A DNA stretch of 20,419 nt from assembly GCA_013375355.1 (NCBI GenBank), contig JABXJV010000006.1:1-20419 (forward strand), in the 5' to 3' direction. The stretch's first letter is position 1. Each line of letters starts with the position of its first letter. This document shows, in pieces, positions 1 to 7,339 of this stretch. This DNA comes from Candidatus Helarchaeota archaeon. GTDB taxonomy: Archaea > Asgardarchaeota > Lokiarchaeia > Helarchaeales > JABXJV01. The position numbers were made by a program, and so were the translations under genes. The notes beneath the pieces were generated by a model. That model was not told the DNA's origin, searched no databases, and saw only the letters and a program-made list of their open reading frames with translations.

Positions 1-75
1 TCTTATTTGAAACTTAAATTATTTATTTTTGTTATACTACAAGATTAATTAATTTATCAAATTTATTTGTTTAAA

Positions 76-1470
76 ATGACAGAAATTTACCAGAAACTGG
101 AAGAAATTTGCGGCAAACAGAATGTCTCTAATAGAGAATTAGATTTAATTGTATATAATAGTGATCTTGCTAGTTTACCTCCTATTATTCTAAAATTATA
201 TGACATAAAACCTGCTGAATATGTTGTTAGACCAACTTCCAGTTCACAAATTTCAGAAATTCTAAAATTAGCTAATGAAAAAAAAGTCCCTATAACACCT
301 CGTGCTGGAGCTTCGGCTGGTTTAGGCGGGGCACTTGCTGTTTCTGGTGGTATTATCTTAGATCTTACATCTCTAGACAAAATAATTGGTTATGATCCTG
401 AAAAAAAATATATAATAGTCGAATCTGGCGTATCTTGGAAAAAATTAATTAAATATCTAGCAAAATTCAATAGAAAAATTGGTATCCATCCTTCTAGCTC
501 TCCATCGGCAACTATTGGTGGATTTATTTCTTCTGGTGGCTATGCAGGTATAGGAGCTCCCAAATTTGGACCAATATCAGAACAAATTATTAATTTTGAA
601 GTTGTATTACCCACAGGCGAAATACTTACCGTGGCTCCTCCTTTTTCGTCTACATTTGTTGGAGCTGAAGGGACACTTGGGATTGTAACAAAGATTTGCT
701 TGAAAACATATCCTATTAAAGGGATAACCGCTTTAACATTTGGATTCAAAAATACGCGTTCTGCAATTCAAGGAATATCGGATCTATTAAGAAAGGGGAT
801 CAAGCCATATCATTTAATGTTGGTTGATAAATATTTCTTAAGATTAAGTCGAAAATTAGGTATTGAAGTTCCTAAGCATAATTTAATGGTTTTTATTGCT
901 CTTGAAGGAACTCCTAAAAATCTAGGGTTGCAAAAAGAAAAGATCTTAAGCATTCTTACTAATGGAGAATTAATTAATGGAGTATTTGCTTCTGAGGAAT
1001 GGGATAGGCGTTATAATGCTGAACTATTCATAAAAAGAGCCGGTCCATCTATGATTTTATTAGAGATAGGATTATCATTAACGGATATTCCTGATTTTGT
1101 ATCTCAATATAACGAATTATGTGATGAGAAAGATATTGAAGTTGGACTTTTTGGAATTTTAGGCCATGGAAATACGATGTTGTGTATGCCCTTTTTATTA
1201 GCGGACGAACGAAAGGGAATGGATTATCTTAAGCTATTAAGTTTAAGTCGTGAAATAATAAATCTTGGGCTTGGAGTTGGAGGGACGGTTTATGGAGTTG
1301 GTCTTCATAATACTCCATATCTGAAGCATGTTTATTCTTCCGAAGCTCTTAATTTCTTTAAAGAAATAAAAAACATGCTTGATCCTAATAATATTTTAAA
1401 TCCGGGAAAAATTACCGAAAGCAGAGTCCCAGATCAATTATCACCACCACCTCCAAAGCAAAAACGGTGA
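76..1470 (+). CDS. FAD-linked oxidase, GlcD-like subunit
   Basis: Predicted flavoprotein of the FAD-binding type 4 (PCMH/VAO) family, which includes the glycolate oxidase subunit GlcD, D-lactate dehydrogenases and alkyl-DHAP synthase. The N-terminal FAD domain has the pyrophosphate loop PRAGASAGLGGAL from about residue 75 and a second flavin segment, SATIGGFISSGG, near residues 142-153. The C-terminal half ends with LDPNNILNPGKI, the usual end of GlcD-type FAD-oxidase C domains. At about 464 residues it has the normal family length. The ATG at 76 is chosen over an in-frame TTG at 67; no good Shine-Dalgarno site precedes either. The usual histidine-rich GHxGDGNxH segment is reduced to GHGNTM (H364), and the HGIG segment reads YGVG (Y406), so the substrate may not be glycolate or lactate. 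It overlaps the next gene by 4 bases, so the two are co-translated and probably subunits of one complex. Family is confident; substrate is unknown. Confidence 0.9.
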   Translation: MTEIYQKLEEICGKQNVSNRELDLIVYNSDLASLPPIILKLYDIKPAEYVVRPTSSSQISEILKLANEKKVPITPRAGASAGLGGALAVSGGIILDLTSLDKIIGYDPEKKYIIVESGVSWKKLIKYLAKFNRKIGIHPSSSPSATIGGFISSGGYAGIGAPKFGPISEQIINFEVVLPTGEILTVAPPFSSTFVGAEGTLGIVTKICLKTYPIKGITALTFGFKNTRSAIQGISDLLRKGIKPYHLMLVDKYFLRLSRKLGIEVPKHNLMVFIALEGTPKNLGLQKEKILSILTNGELINGVFASEEWDRRYNAELFIKRAGPSMILLEIGLSLTDIPDFVSQYNELCDEKDIEVGLFGILGHGNTMLCMPFLLADERKGMDYLKLLSLSREIINLGLGVGGTVYGVGLHNTPYLKHVYSSEALNFFKEIKNMLDPNNILNPGKITESRVPDQLSPPPPKQKR

Positions 1471-2681
1471 AATTTTTGACAAAAGAAGAGTTGATTTCGG
1501 ATCTAAAAGATTTGTTTGGAGAAGATAATGTTATAACAAAAGAATCAAGATTCTCTCAATTAATCCGTGAATTCTTATATCCAGAACATAATCCTCTTGC
1601 CTTAGTAAAACCTATAGAAATTCGACAACTCAATAGATTATTAATGCTAATAAAAAGACATAAAATTTGTGGAATCACGCCAAGGGGCTTTGGAAATACC
1701 TTTGGAGCCTATTCACGTGATGTTATTGTTGATTTAACTAATTTTAATGAAATCCTTGAAATAGATGAGTCAAGATATACGACTACAGTTCAAACAGGTT
1801 TAGTTTTTAATCATTTTTCAGAAGAATTGAAGAAAAAAAATTTAAAACTTCCTCTAGCTCCCGTTGGAAATGGAACAATCGGTGGGTTTATTGCATATAA
1901 TGGATTCGGAATTGGATCATATAAATATGGGTCCATTAGAAACTATTTAAGAGGTGTTACGCTATTAACGTCAAAAAAACTAGTAAAATTAGGGACTAAA
2001 AATACTCCTCCATTTACTTCGGGATATAATTTTACTGATATTTTAGCTGGATCTATGGGATTTTTTGGAATAATTATTGATGTGACCCTGGGCTTAATTC
2101 CAACTCCCGAATTACACTATGATATCTCTTTAACTTATGAAACTATAGATGATCCAAATATAGAAAACTGTATGAAAATCCTTAATTCATTAAAAACCCT
2201 TAACTCACTTTCAAATTTGACAATAATAACGCGTTCTACTAAGAGGTCTGGAGAGCCTAAAAATATAGAAATCGAATTTCTAATTAGTTTAGAAGGATCA
2301 ACAGAAATGGTCCAAGGTGATAATGAGAAATTATACTCTTTAAAGGATATTAAAACAGAAGGTGTTGATAATTTATATATTTCAGACCAATTGAAATATA
2401 TATCAGAAAATTTAATCTACTCTAAACCATTTTTGATGTACTATAATGATTTTAAGGAAAGCTGGTATAAAGTTAAAGATTATAGCATTATTGGACATTT
2501 TCTATCTCCGAACGAGTGCATCTTTGCTATAATTGGTCCTTCTGATGATAGAGATGTTAAAGAAAGAGTATATGAATGTTCAAAGGAGGCTTATTTTTCA
2601 AAAGAAAATTTACCTTTAATCAAAAAAATGAAGATATTGCTTGATCCTCATAATCTATTTCAACGTGGGATGTTAGATTAG
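1467..2681 (+). CDS. Second FAD-linked oxidase subunit, GlcD/GlcE-like
   Basis: A shorter paralogue (404 residues) of the preceding flavoprotein. The FAD pyrophosphate loop is seen as TPRGFGNTFGAYSRDVIVDL around residues 70-90, followed by APVGNGTIGGFIAYNGFGIG around 130-150. The C terminus KILLDPHNLFQRGML is a degenerate form of the family's DPxxILNPGK tail. It starts with GTG inside the stop codon region of the first gene (GTGA overlap) and ends one base into the GTG of the prenyl synthase, so translational coupling is likely. In bacterial glycolate oxidase GlcDEF, two related FAD-domain proteins (D and E) act with an Fe-S protein (F); the same three parts occur here. The weak conservation of the C-terminal catalytic region suggests a structural or flavin-only role, as for GlcE. 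No Shine-Dalgarno site is visible. Confidence 0.85.
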   Translation: MKFLTKEELISDLKDLFGEDNVITKESRFSQLIREFLYPEHNPLALVKPIEIRQLNRLLMLIKRHKICGITPRGFGNTFGAYSRDVIVDLTNFNEILEIDESRYTTTVQTGLVFNHFSEELKKKNLKLPLAPVGNGTIGGFIAYNGFGIGSYKYGSIRNYLRGVTLLTSKKLVKLGTKNTPPFTSGYNFTDILAGSMGFFGIIIDVTLGLIPTPELHYDISLTYETIDDPNIENCMKILNSLKTLNSLSNLTIITRSTKRSGEPKNIEIEFLISLEGSTEMVQGDNEKLYSLKDIKTEGVDNLYISDQLKYISENLIYSKPFLMYYNDFKESWYKVKDYSIIGHFLSPNECIFAIIGPSDDRDVKERVYECSKEAYFSKENLPLIKKMKILLDPHNLFQRGMLD

Positions 2682-3793
2682 TGGAAATTGAAACAATAAT
2701 TAATCAAAAATCAGAAATAATTGATAAAAAGCTTAAGGAACTGATTAATACATGGATGGGTAACAAATTTTATGACACCGCTAATTATATTATAGAGGCG
2801 GGGGGAAAGAGATACCGCCCAATTTTAACTTTATTGGCTTGTGAAGCTGTTGGTGGAAATCAATTAGAAGCACTCAATTCAGCTTCAGCTATTGAATTGA
2901 TCCATACTGGTAGTTTGTTATGGGATGATATAATAGACCAAGATGAATTAAGGCGTGGAAAGATTGCAGTCCATAAAAAGTGGGATGTTAATACTGCAAT
3001 ATTAGCAGGTGCCTATTTTACATCTAAAGCTCTCGAACTATGTACAGACCACCCTCAAATATTAGAACCTATGCTAAAAACTGTTAGTAAATTAGTTGAA
3101 GGTGAAATAATTGATATATCTACATCCATCTACAATATTGAAAATGAAACAAGAGGACAGCCTATCTTCGAATCCCGAGTGGAAGCGGATATTTTTGATA
3201 CTTTAAAGGATAGAGTAAAAAATAACATATTTAAAGGACTAAAATGGGAAAAAAGGTCTGATTATAAGACTATTGCAAAAATATCTGAATCTACTGAAGA
3301 AGCAAATTATTTTGGAATAATAGCTAACAAATCTGCGTCACTAATTAAATTGGCTGCAAAGGTAGGAGCAATTATTGGTGGTGGGTCTAAAGAGGATATA
3401 AACGCATTAGGAGAATATGGATTGTATCTTGGTCTTGCATTTCAAATTAAGGATGATTTGTTAGGATTAACATCAAAACCAGAAGTTCTTGGAAAACCAA
3501 TTGGTAAGGATTTACAAAAAGGGAAACTCACATTATATTTAATTCATGCTTTAAGAAATTTGGAAGAAGAAGAAATTGAAGAATTTTTAGAATTACATAA
3601 AGATGCACAAAATCCAAAAAATTTGACCAAAATTATTGAGATCTTTAAAAAATTAGGTTCTATTACTTATGCCCAACAAAAAGCTAAACTATTAATTAAA
3701 AAAATCGTTGATATTTTAGATGATTTGGAGAATCCAGAATATAAAGAAATATTGAAATCATTTGCAAATTTTACAATTGAAAGGATTAAATGA
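2681..3793 (+). CDS. Polyprenyl diphosphate synthase (GGPP synthase-like) with an internal insertion
   Basis: Trans-isoprenyl diphosphate synthase family, condensing isopentenyl diphosphate with an allylic diphosphate; in archaea this supplies C20 or longer chains for membrane lipids and quinones. The family signatures are present: GGKRYRP near residues 41-47, the first aspartate-rich motif DDIIDQDELRRGK (D82, D83, D86), and the second aspartate-rich motif KDDLLG (D258, D259) followed by GKPIGKDLQKGK. At 370 residues it is longer than the usual 290-330. The extra length lies mostly between EGEIID (about 140) and the KSASL segment (about 217), where the family normally has roughly 25-30 residues. 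It starts with GTG overlapping the previous stop by one base and overlaps the next gene by four (ATGA), so it is locked inside the flavin/Fe-S operon. Prenyl synthase activity is well supported; chain length cannot be told. Confidence 0.9.
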   Translation: MEIETIINQKSEIIDKKLKELINTWMGNKFYDTANYIIEAGGKRYRPILTLLACEAVGGNQLEALNSASAIELIHTGSLLWDDIIDQDELRRGKIAVHKKWDVNTAILAGAYFTSKALELCTDHPQILEPMLKTVSKLVEGEIIDISTSIYNIENETRGQPIFESRVEADIFDTLKDRVKNNIFKGLKWEKRSDYKTIAKISESTEEANYFGIIANKSASLIKLAAKVGAIIGGGSKEDINALGEYGLYLGLAFQIKDDLLGLTSKPEVLGKPIGKDLQKGKLTLYLIHALRNLEEEEIEEFLELHKDAQNPKNLTKIIEIFKKLGSITYAQQKAKLLIKKIVDILDDLENPEYKEILKSFANFTIERIK

Positions 3794-4953
3794 GAAATAA
3801 AATGACATTAGGAATCAAAAATTATAAAGATCAATTATATATTTGCGCTAAATGCGGATACTGCCGAGTAGATTGTCCAATCCGGAAAATAAAGGGATTT
3901 GAAACTTCATCACCTCGTGCAATATTTTTACTTGTTAAACATTACCTTGATAGAAAAGAACCTTTGCCTCATGAATTAATCGAGATTATTTATCAATGTA
4001 CAACCTGCGGCTTATGTAGAGAAGTATGTCCAACGGAGCTAGATATTCCAGAAATTATCAGATCTATGCGTATAGACATTGTTAAGGAACAAGGCAAACC
4101 GATTAAAGGATTTATTAAAGCTACTGAAAATGTCTTATCTAAAGGTAATCCATTAGGAAGAGATCGAGATGACCGATGTGATTGGGTCCCAGATGATATT
4201 AAAATAGATAAAAATTCACTAAACATGTTTTATGTAGGCTGTATGTATTCATATTGGGAGATGCATTCAGCTGAACTCGTTGTTCGTATTTTAAATAAAA
4301 TTAATCATAGTTTTAAAATTATGGAAGAAGAACCATGTTGTGGCATGCTTGAATGTTGGGATGGGGAAATTAATGTTGCTGAAGAAATAGCAAGAGAAAA
4401 TTTTAAAAAATTCAAAGCAGAAGGTATCTCTACAATTATTACTTCTTGTCCTGGGTGTTATAGTACTCTAAAAGAAATTTACCCAAAACTCATAGATGAA
4501 GAATTTAAAATTGAAGTTTTACATATTACTGAGTTATTAGCTCGATTAATTGAAGAAAATAAAATTAAATTCGAACGTGAAAATAATATAACACTCACTT
4601 ATCATGATCCTTGCCATTTAGGTCGATTTCATGGGATTTATGAAGCTCCAAGAAAAATCATCAATGCACTTCCTGGAGTAAAATTTATTGAAATGGAAAA
4701 TATAAAAGGAGAATCAAACTGCTGTGGAGGTCCACTTCGGACTGCATTTCTTGATTATGCACAAGAAATAGGAAAGAATCGAGCTATCGAAATTGTGAAT
4801 TCTGATGCAAAATATGTCACAACTATATGTCCACAATGTTCAATAAGTTTAAGACAAGCTGGGTCTATAAATGAACTAGATTTCAAAGTTATTGATTTAA
4901 TGGTTTTGGTAGCTTTTGCTTTAAACTTAGAAGAGGCAGAAGATTATCTTTAA
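3790..4953 (+). CDS. (Fe-S)-binding protein with two CCG domains, GlcF/HdrD-like
   Basis: Electron-transfer subunit with two ferredoxin-type [4Fe-4S] motifs, CAKCGYCRVDCP (C19, C22, C25, C29) and CTTCGLCREVCP (C70, C73, C76, C80), then two cysteine-rich CCG domains with CCGMLEC at C183-C184 and NCCGGP at C311-C312. This is the architecture of the glycolate oxidase subunit GlcF and of heterodisulfide reductase HdrD-type proteins. In that family it takes electrons from the flavin subunit and passes them to a quinone, methanophenazine or ferredoxin-type partner. No membrane segment is seen, so membrane contact would need another protein. The 387-residue length fits. The ATG overlaps the prenyl synthase stop codon (ATGA) and has AAAGGA just upstream; an in-frame ATG four codons later is an alternative. 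It closes the operon begun at 76. Confidence 0.92.
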   Translation: MRNKMTLGIKNYKDQLYICAKCGYCRVDCPIRKIKGFETSSPRAIFLLVKHYLDRKEPLPHELIEIIYQCTTCGLCREVCPTELDIPEIIRSMRIDIVKEQGKPIKGFIKATENVLSKGNPLGRDRDDRCDWVPDDIKIDKNSLNMFYVGCMYSYWEMHSAELVVRILNKINHSFKIMEEEPCCGMLECWDGEINVAEEIARENFKKFKAEGISTIITSCPGCYSTLKEIYPKLIDEEFKIEVLHITELLARLIEENKIKFERENNITLTYHDPCHLGRFHGIYEAPRKIINALPGVKFIEMENIKGESNCCGGPLRTAFLDYAQEIGKNRAIEIVNSDAKYVTTICPQCSISLRQAGSINELDFKVIDLMVLVAFALNLEEAEDYL

Positions 4954-5049
4954 ATTGAAAAAACCAAATTAGAAATATATTATTTAAATAATAGATAACT
5001 CTTTAAATGTTAAGTATCTCATATTTAATCACCAAGGGATGAAGTTAAT
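4954..5049. promoter_or_regulatory. Intergenic gap with possible promoter for the small acidic gene
   Basis: A 96-base AT-rich gap. ATATATTATTTAAATAA near 4975-4990 resembles an archaeal TATA region, and AAGGGATG just before 5050 could serve as a ribosome binding site. No gene is seen. The box is too generic in such AT-rich DNA to be certain. Confidence 0.3.
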
Positions 5050-5291
5050 ATGTCAAAAAAAGAAAATCAATTTTTGCAATTTTTGATGAATTATCGACAA
5101 ATTTTGTAGATGGAATCCGAGAGGGGTTAGAGAATTTTAATAATCTTATTGGTAGTGTAGTAGAATACATGGAATTAGCTGGAAATATCGACACTATCGA
5201 TATGATAGAAAAAGACTTGAAGAAAATTGACATTGAAGGCGAAGATTCTGAAGAGGACGAAGAAGAACATATAATAAAGCCAAAAGTCTAA
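5050..5291 (+). CDS. Small acidic protein, reading frame broken by one base
   Basis: Not a recognised family. The ATG at 5050 has AAGGGATG upstream and begins MSKKE, but stops after 19 residues. From the A run at 5054-5060 onward, the next frame is open and protein-like to the TAA at 5289-5291: ...IFDELSTNFVDG..., then a hydrophobic-amphipathic stretch (NFNNLIGSVVEYMELAGNI), ending in a strongly acidic tail (EGEDSEEDEEEHIIKPKV). One extra A in the run of seven would join the start to this frame and give an intact protein of 80 residues, MSKKRKSIFAIFDEL onward. So the gene is either truly frameshifted, decoded by slippage on the A run, or hit by a homopolymer error in the assembly. The acidic tail suggests a soluble protein that binds a basic partner, which is only a guess. 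Confidence 0.55.
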
Positions 5292-5343
5292 GCAAAAAAG
5301 AATTTAAATCCATAAAAATAGCTTAGAATTAAAATAAAATTAA

Positions 5344-5682
5344 TTATTCCATTATTAGATCTACACATTCGATAGGATAAAAAACACAAGGGCATTCCAA
5401 TTCTTCTAATTGTGTTGATTGACAAATGGGACATTTTTTAACTTTAGTTGTACAAAATTCTTCCAAACAATCTAAACATTTAATTCTGACTTTAATTTTT
5501 TTAAATTCATACATTTCTTTTCCGCATATAGGACAAATATTAAGATCAACAATAATATCCCTTTCACAAATTTTGCAGTATTTTCTCTCTTTTTTTATTT
5601 CGGTTTTACAAATAGGACAATAATTTGAATCAGTAAATATTTCTTTTTTACATATTTCACAAAATTTTCTCTTTCGAATCAA
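5344..5682 (-). CDS. Small multi-zinc-ribbon protein
   Basis: A 112-residue protein built almost wholly of CxxC zinc knuckles: CEIC, CPIC, CKIC, CPIC, CLDC and CPIC, spaced 10-18 residues apart, plus a final CPC. Paired knuckles would make about three zinc ribbons in a row, as in double-zinc-ribbon or rubredoxin-like adaptor proteins. These often mediate protein or nucleic acid contacts; no catalytic part is visible. The start is a TTG at 5682, because an in-frame stop lies a few codons upstream and no ATG is available; GAAAGAG a few bases upstream is a weak ribosome binding site. It is transcribed away from the CrtI-like gene, probably from a shared upstream region. The role is unknown. Confidence 0.75.
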   Translation of the reverse strand: MIRKRKFCEICKKEIFTDSNYCPICKTEIKKERKYCKICERDIIVDLNICPICGKEMYEFKKIKVRIKCLDCLEEFCTTKVKKCPICQSTQLEELECPCVFYPIECVDLIME

Positions 5683-5714
5683 TTCTATTCTCTTTCAGTG
5701 TTTTTTAAATTCTA

Positions 5715-5764
5715 GATATTAAAAGTAATATTATTATTAGGATTTAAAATGAGATTAATATAAA
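5715..5764. promoter_or_regulatory. Divergent promoter region between the zinc-ribbon and CrtI-like genes
   Basis: On the plus strand TTAATATAAA at 5755-5764 lies about 24 bases before the ATG at 5788, the spacing of a nearly leaderless archaeal gene. On the minus strand ACTTTTAATATC (complement of 5715-5726) lies about 33 bases before the TTG at 5682. Both fit TATA boxes of divergent transcripts. Base composition is AT-rich, so chance matches are possible. Confidence 0.4.
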
Positions 5765-5787
5765 AAGCATTATTTGAGCTGAATAAT

Positions 5788-7323
5788 ATGGATGATTATG
5801 ATGTTATTGTTGTTGGTTCTGGAATAGGAGGAGTCGGTGTTGCTGCGTTATTAGCACATGCAGGTTATAAAACTCTAGTATTAGAAAAAAATGATAGAAT
5901 TGGTGGAGCCTGTAGCTCATATATTAAAGAGACTGAAAAGGGAAAGTATGTTGTTGATGTAGCTGTCCACTTTTTTTCACAAGGTCTTAAAGGGAGATTT
6001 GGGAAGATTTTGAAAAAAATTGGCATAGCATATAAAAATGAGAAAGGTCAGTTAGTTTCGGATTATATTAAATTTGTACCTAACCTTGCAAATAAAGTTA
6101 GACTAAAAGTCAAAGGAAGAGAAGGTTTTACATCAGTTATGGGATTAAGACCTTCATCAAGAGATAAAAAAGTTGAAAAGAAAGAACCTTTAGATGAAAA
6201 ATCAGCTTATAAAAAAGAAGAACAAAAAGAAATTATGTCTGTAATTGGATCAATTCTCCAAACTTCAAAGAAAAAAATTCGAGAATTAGACGAAAGACAA
6301 GTTGATTTAAAAACATGGGTTAATGAAATAACGACTAATAAAAAAGCGCATGATCTTGTTGCAGTTATGTGTGGAACTTTTTTTACAATTCCTCCAAGAA
6401 TGGCCTCAGCAGCCGAATATATTATATGCTTGCAAGAAGCAGTTTTTAAAAATGATGCCACATATCCAATTGGAGGATGTTTAGCTATTCCAAATGCATT
6501 TGCTGAGGGTGTAAAGAAATATGGTGGAGAAGTAAGAACAAATTCACCAGTTTCGAAAATATTGATTGAAGATGATAAGGTCGTTGGTGTTGTTTGTAAT
6601 GAAGAGGAAATTAGATCAAAGATAGTAATAAGTAACACAGGTATTAAAAGAACAGTTTCTACATTAGTAGGTGAAGAATATTTTGATAAAGATTATGTTA
6701 AAACGGTAAAAGATCTTATCCAATCTAACAGCGCAATTACATTTAAATTTGGTTTGAAAAAACCAATTAATGAATTGAAAGATATACCAGTTATACAAAT
6801 GACACAACCTCGAATTACTCCATTGAAAGGCTTTGAAGAAGAGGCAAAACAAGGTAAGAAGGTTCCTAAAGCTGCTGGCTATTTAGTTCCGATATTATCT
6901 AATATGGATCCAAATCTTGCTCCTAAAGGATGTCAATTAGTAATATTTGGAACATCTGCTCCCAGTTCAGTAGAAGGTGGTGATTGGAAACGATGGACTG
7001 ATGCTTATTACAACGATATTTTAGATTATTATCCTGAATTAGCTGAAGAGAATCGTGTAGATTTTATGGATGTATTTACACCTTTTGATTATATTCGATA
7101 TACCGGTAAAGCTGGAGGTCCAGTTGAAGGAACAGCTTTAACCCCTGCCCAATCTGGCAAAAGAAGAATATCATCTGTATTACCTATCGAAGGTTTATTT
7201 GTTGTAGGTGATACCGCTGGAACTGATACCCATGGAGTTGGAACTCAACTTGCTGCAGATAGTGCTTTAAAGTTAGCTGATATAATTTTAAAAGAGTATA
7301 AATTAACTGAAATAAAGAAATAA
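5788..7323 (+). CDS. Phytoene desaturase / carotenoid isomerase-like FAD oxidoreductase
   Basis: Predicted flavoprotein of the CrtI / phytoene dehydrogenase-related group (COG1233 type), whose members desaturate, isomerise or saturate isoprenoid chains. The N-terminal Rossmann motif is VVGSGIGGVGVAALLAHAG with G10, G12 and G15, followed by the acidic end of strand beta-2 (VLEKNDRIGG) and CSSY. The C-terminal FAD motif is GLFVVGDTAGTDTHGVGTQL near residue 470-490, typical of the family. Total length of 511 is normal. A lysine- and glutamate-rich stretch around residues 125-160 looks like a flexible insertion. In archaea such proteins act in carotenoid synthesis or in reduction of prenyl chains; no phytoene synthase (CrtB) is seen here, so carotenoid synthesis is not supported locally. 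It lies 16 bases before the PAS-protein gene and is probably co-transcribed with it. Confidence 0.85.
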   Translation: MDDYDVIVVGSGIGGVGVAALLAHAGYKTLVLEKNDRIGGACSSYIKETEKGKYVVDVAVHFFSQGLKGRFGKILKKIGIAYKNEKGQLVSDYIKFVPNLANKVRLKVKGREGFTSVMGLRPSSRDKKVEKKEPLDEKSAYKKEEQKEIMSVIGSILQTSKKKIRELDERQVDLKTWVNEITTNKKAHDLVAVMCGTFFTIPPRMASAAEYIICLQEAVFKNDATYPIGGCLAIPNAFAEGVKKYGGEVRTNSPVSKILIEDDKVVGVVCNEEEIRSKIVISNTGIKRTVSTLVGEEYFDKDYVKTVKDLIQSNSAITFKFGLKKPINELKDIPVIQMTQPRITPLKGFEEEAKQGKKVPKAAGYLVPILSNMDPNLAPKGCQLVIFGTSAPSSVEGGDWKRWTDAYYNDILDYYPELAEENRVDFMDVFTPFDYIRYTGKAGGPVEGTALTPAQSGKRRISSVLPIEGLFVVGDTAGTDTHGVGTQLAADSALKLADIILKEYKLTEIKK

Positions 7324-7339
7324 CCGGATTAGTAAAACT

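Noticed and set aside
5045..5233. Minus-strand frame of 62 residues
   Set aside because: It is antisense to the acidic small gene, has low-complexity content and no start signal.
6207..6638. Minus-strand frame of 143 residues inside the CrtI-like gene
   Set aside because: Antisense to a clear flavoprotein gene; no motifs; a by-product of its codon use.
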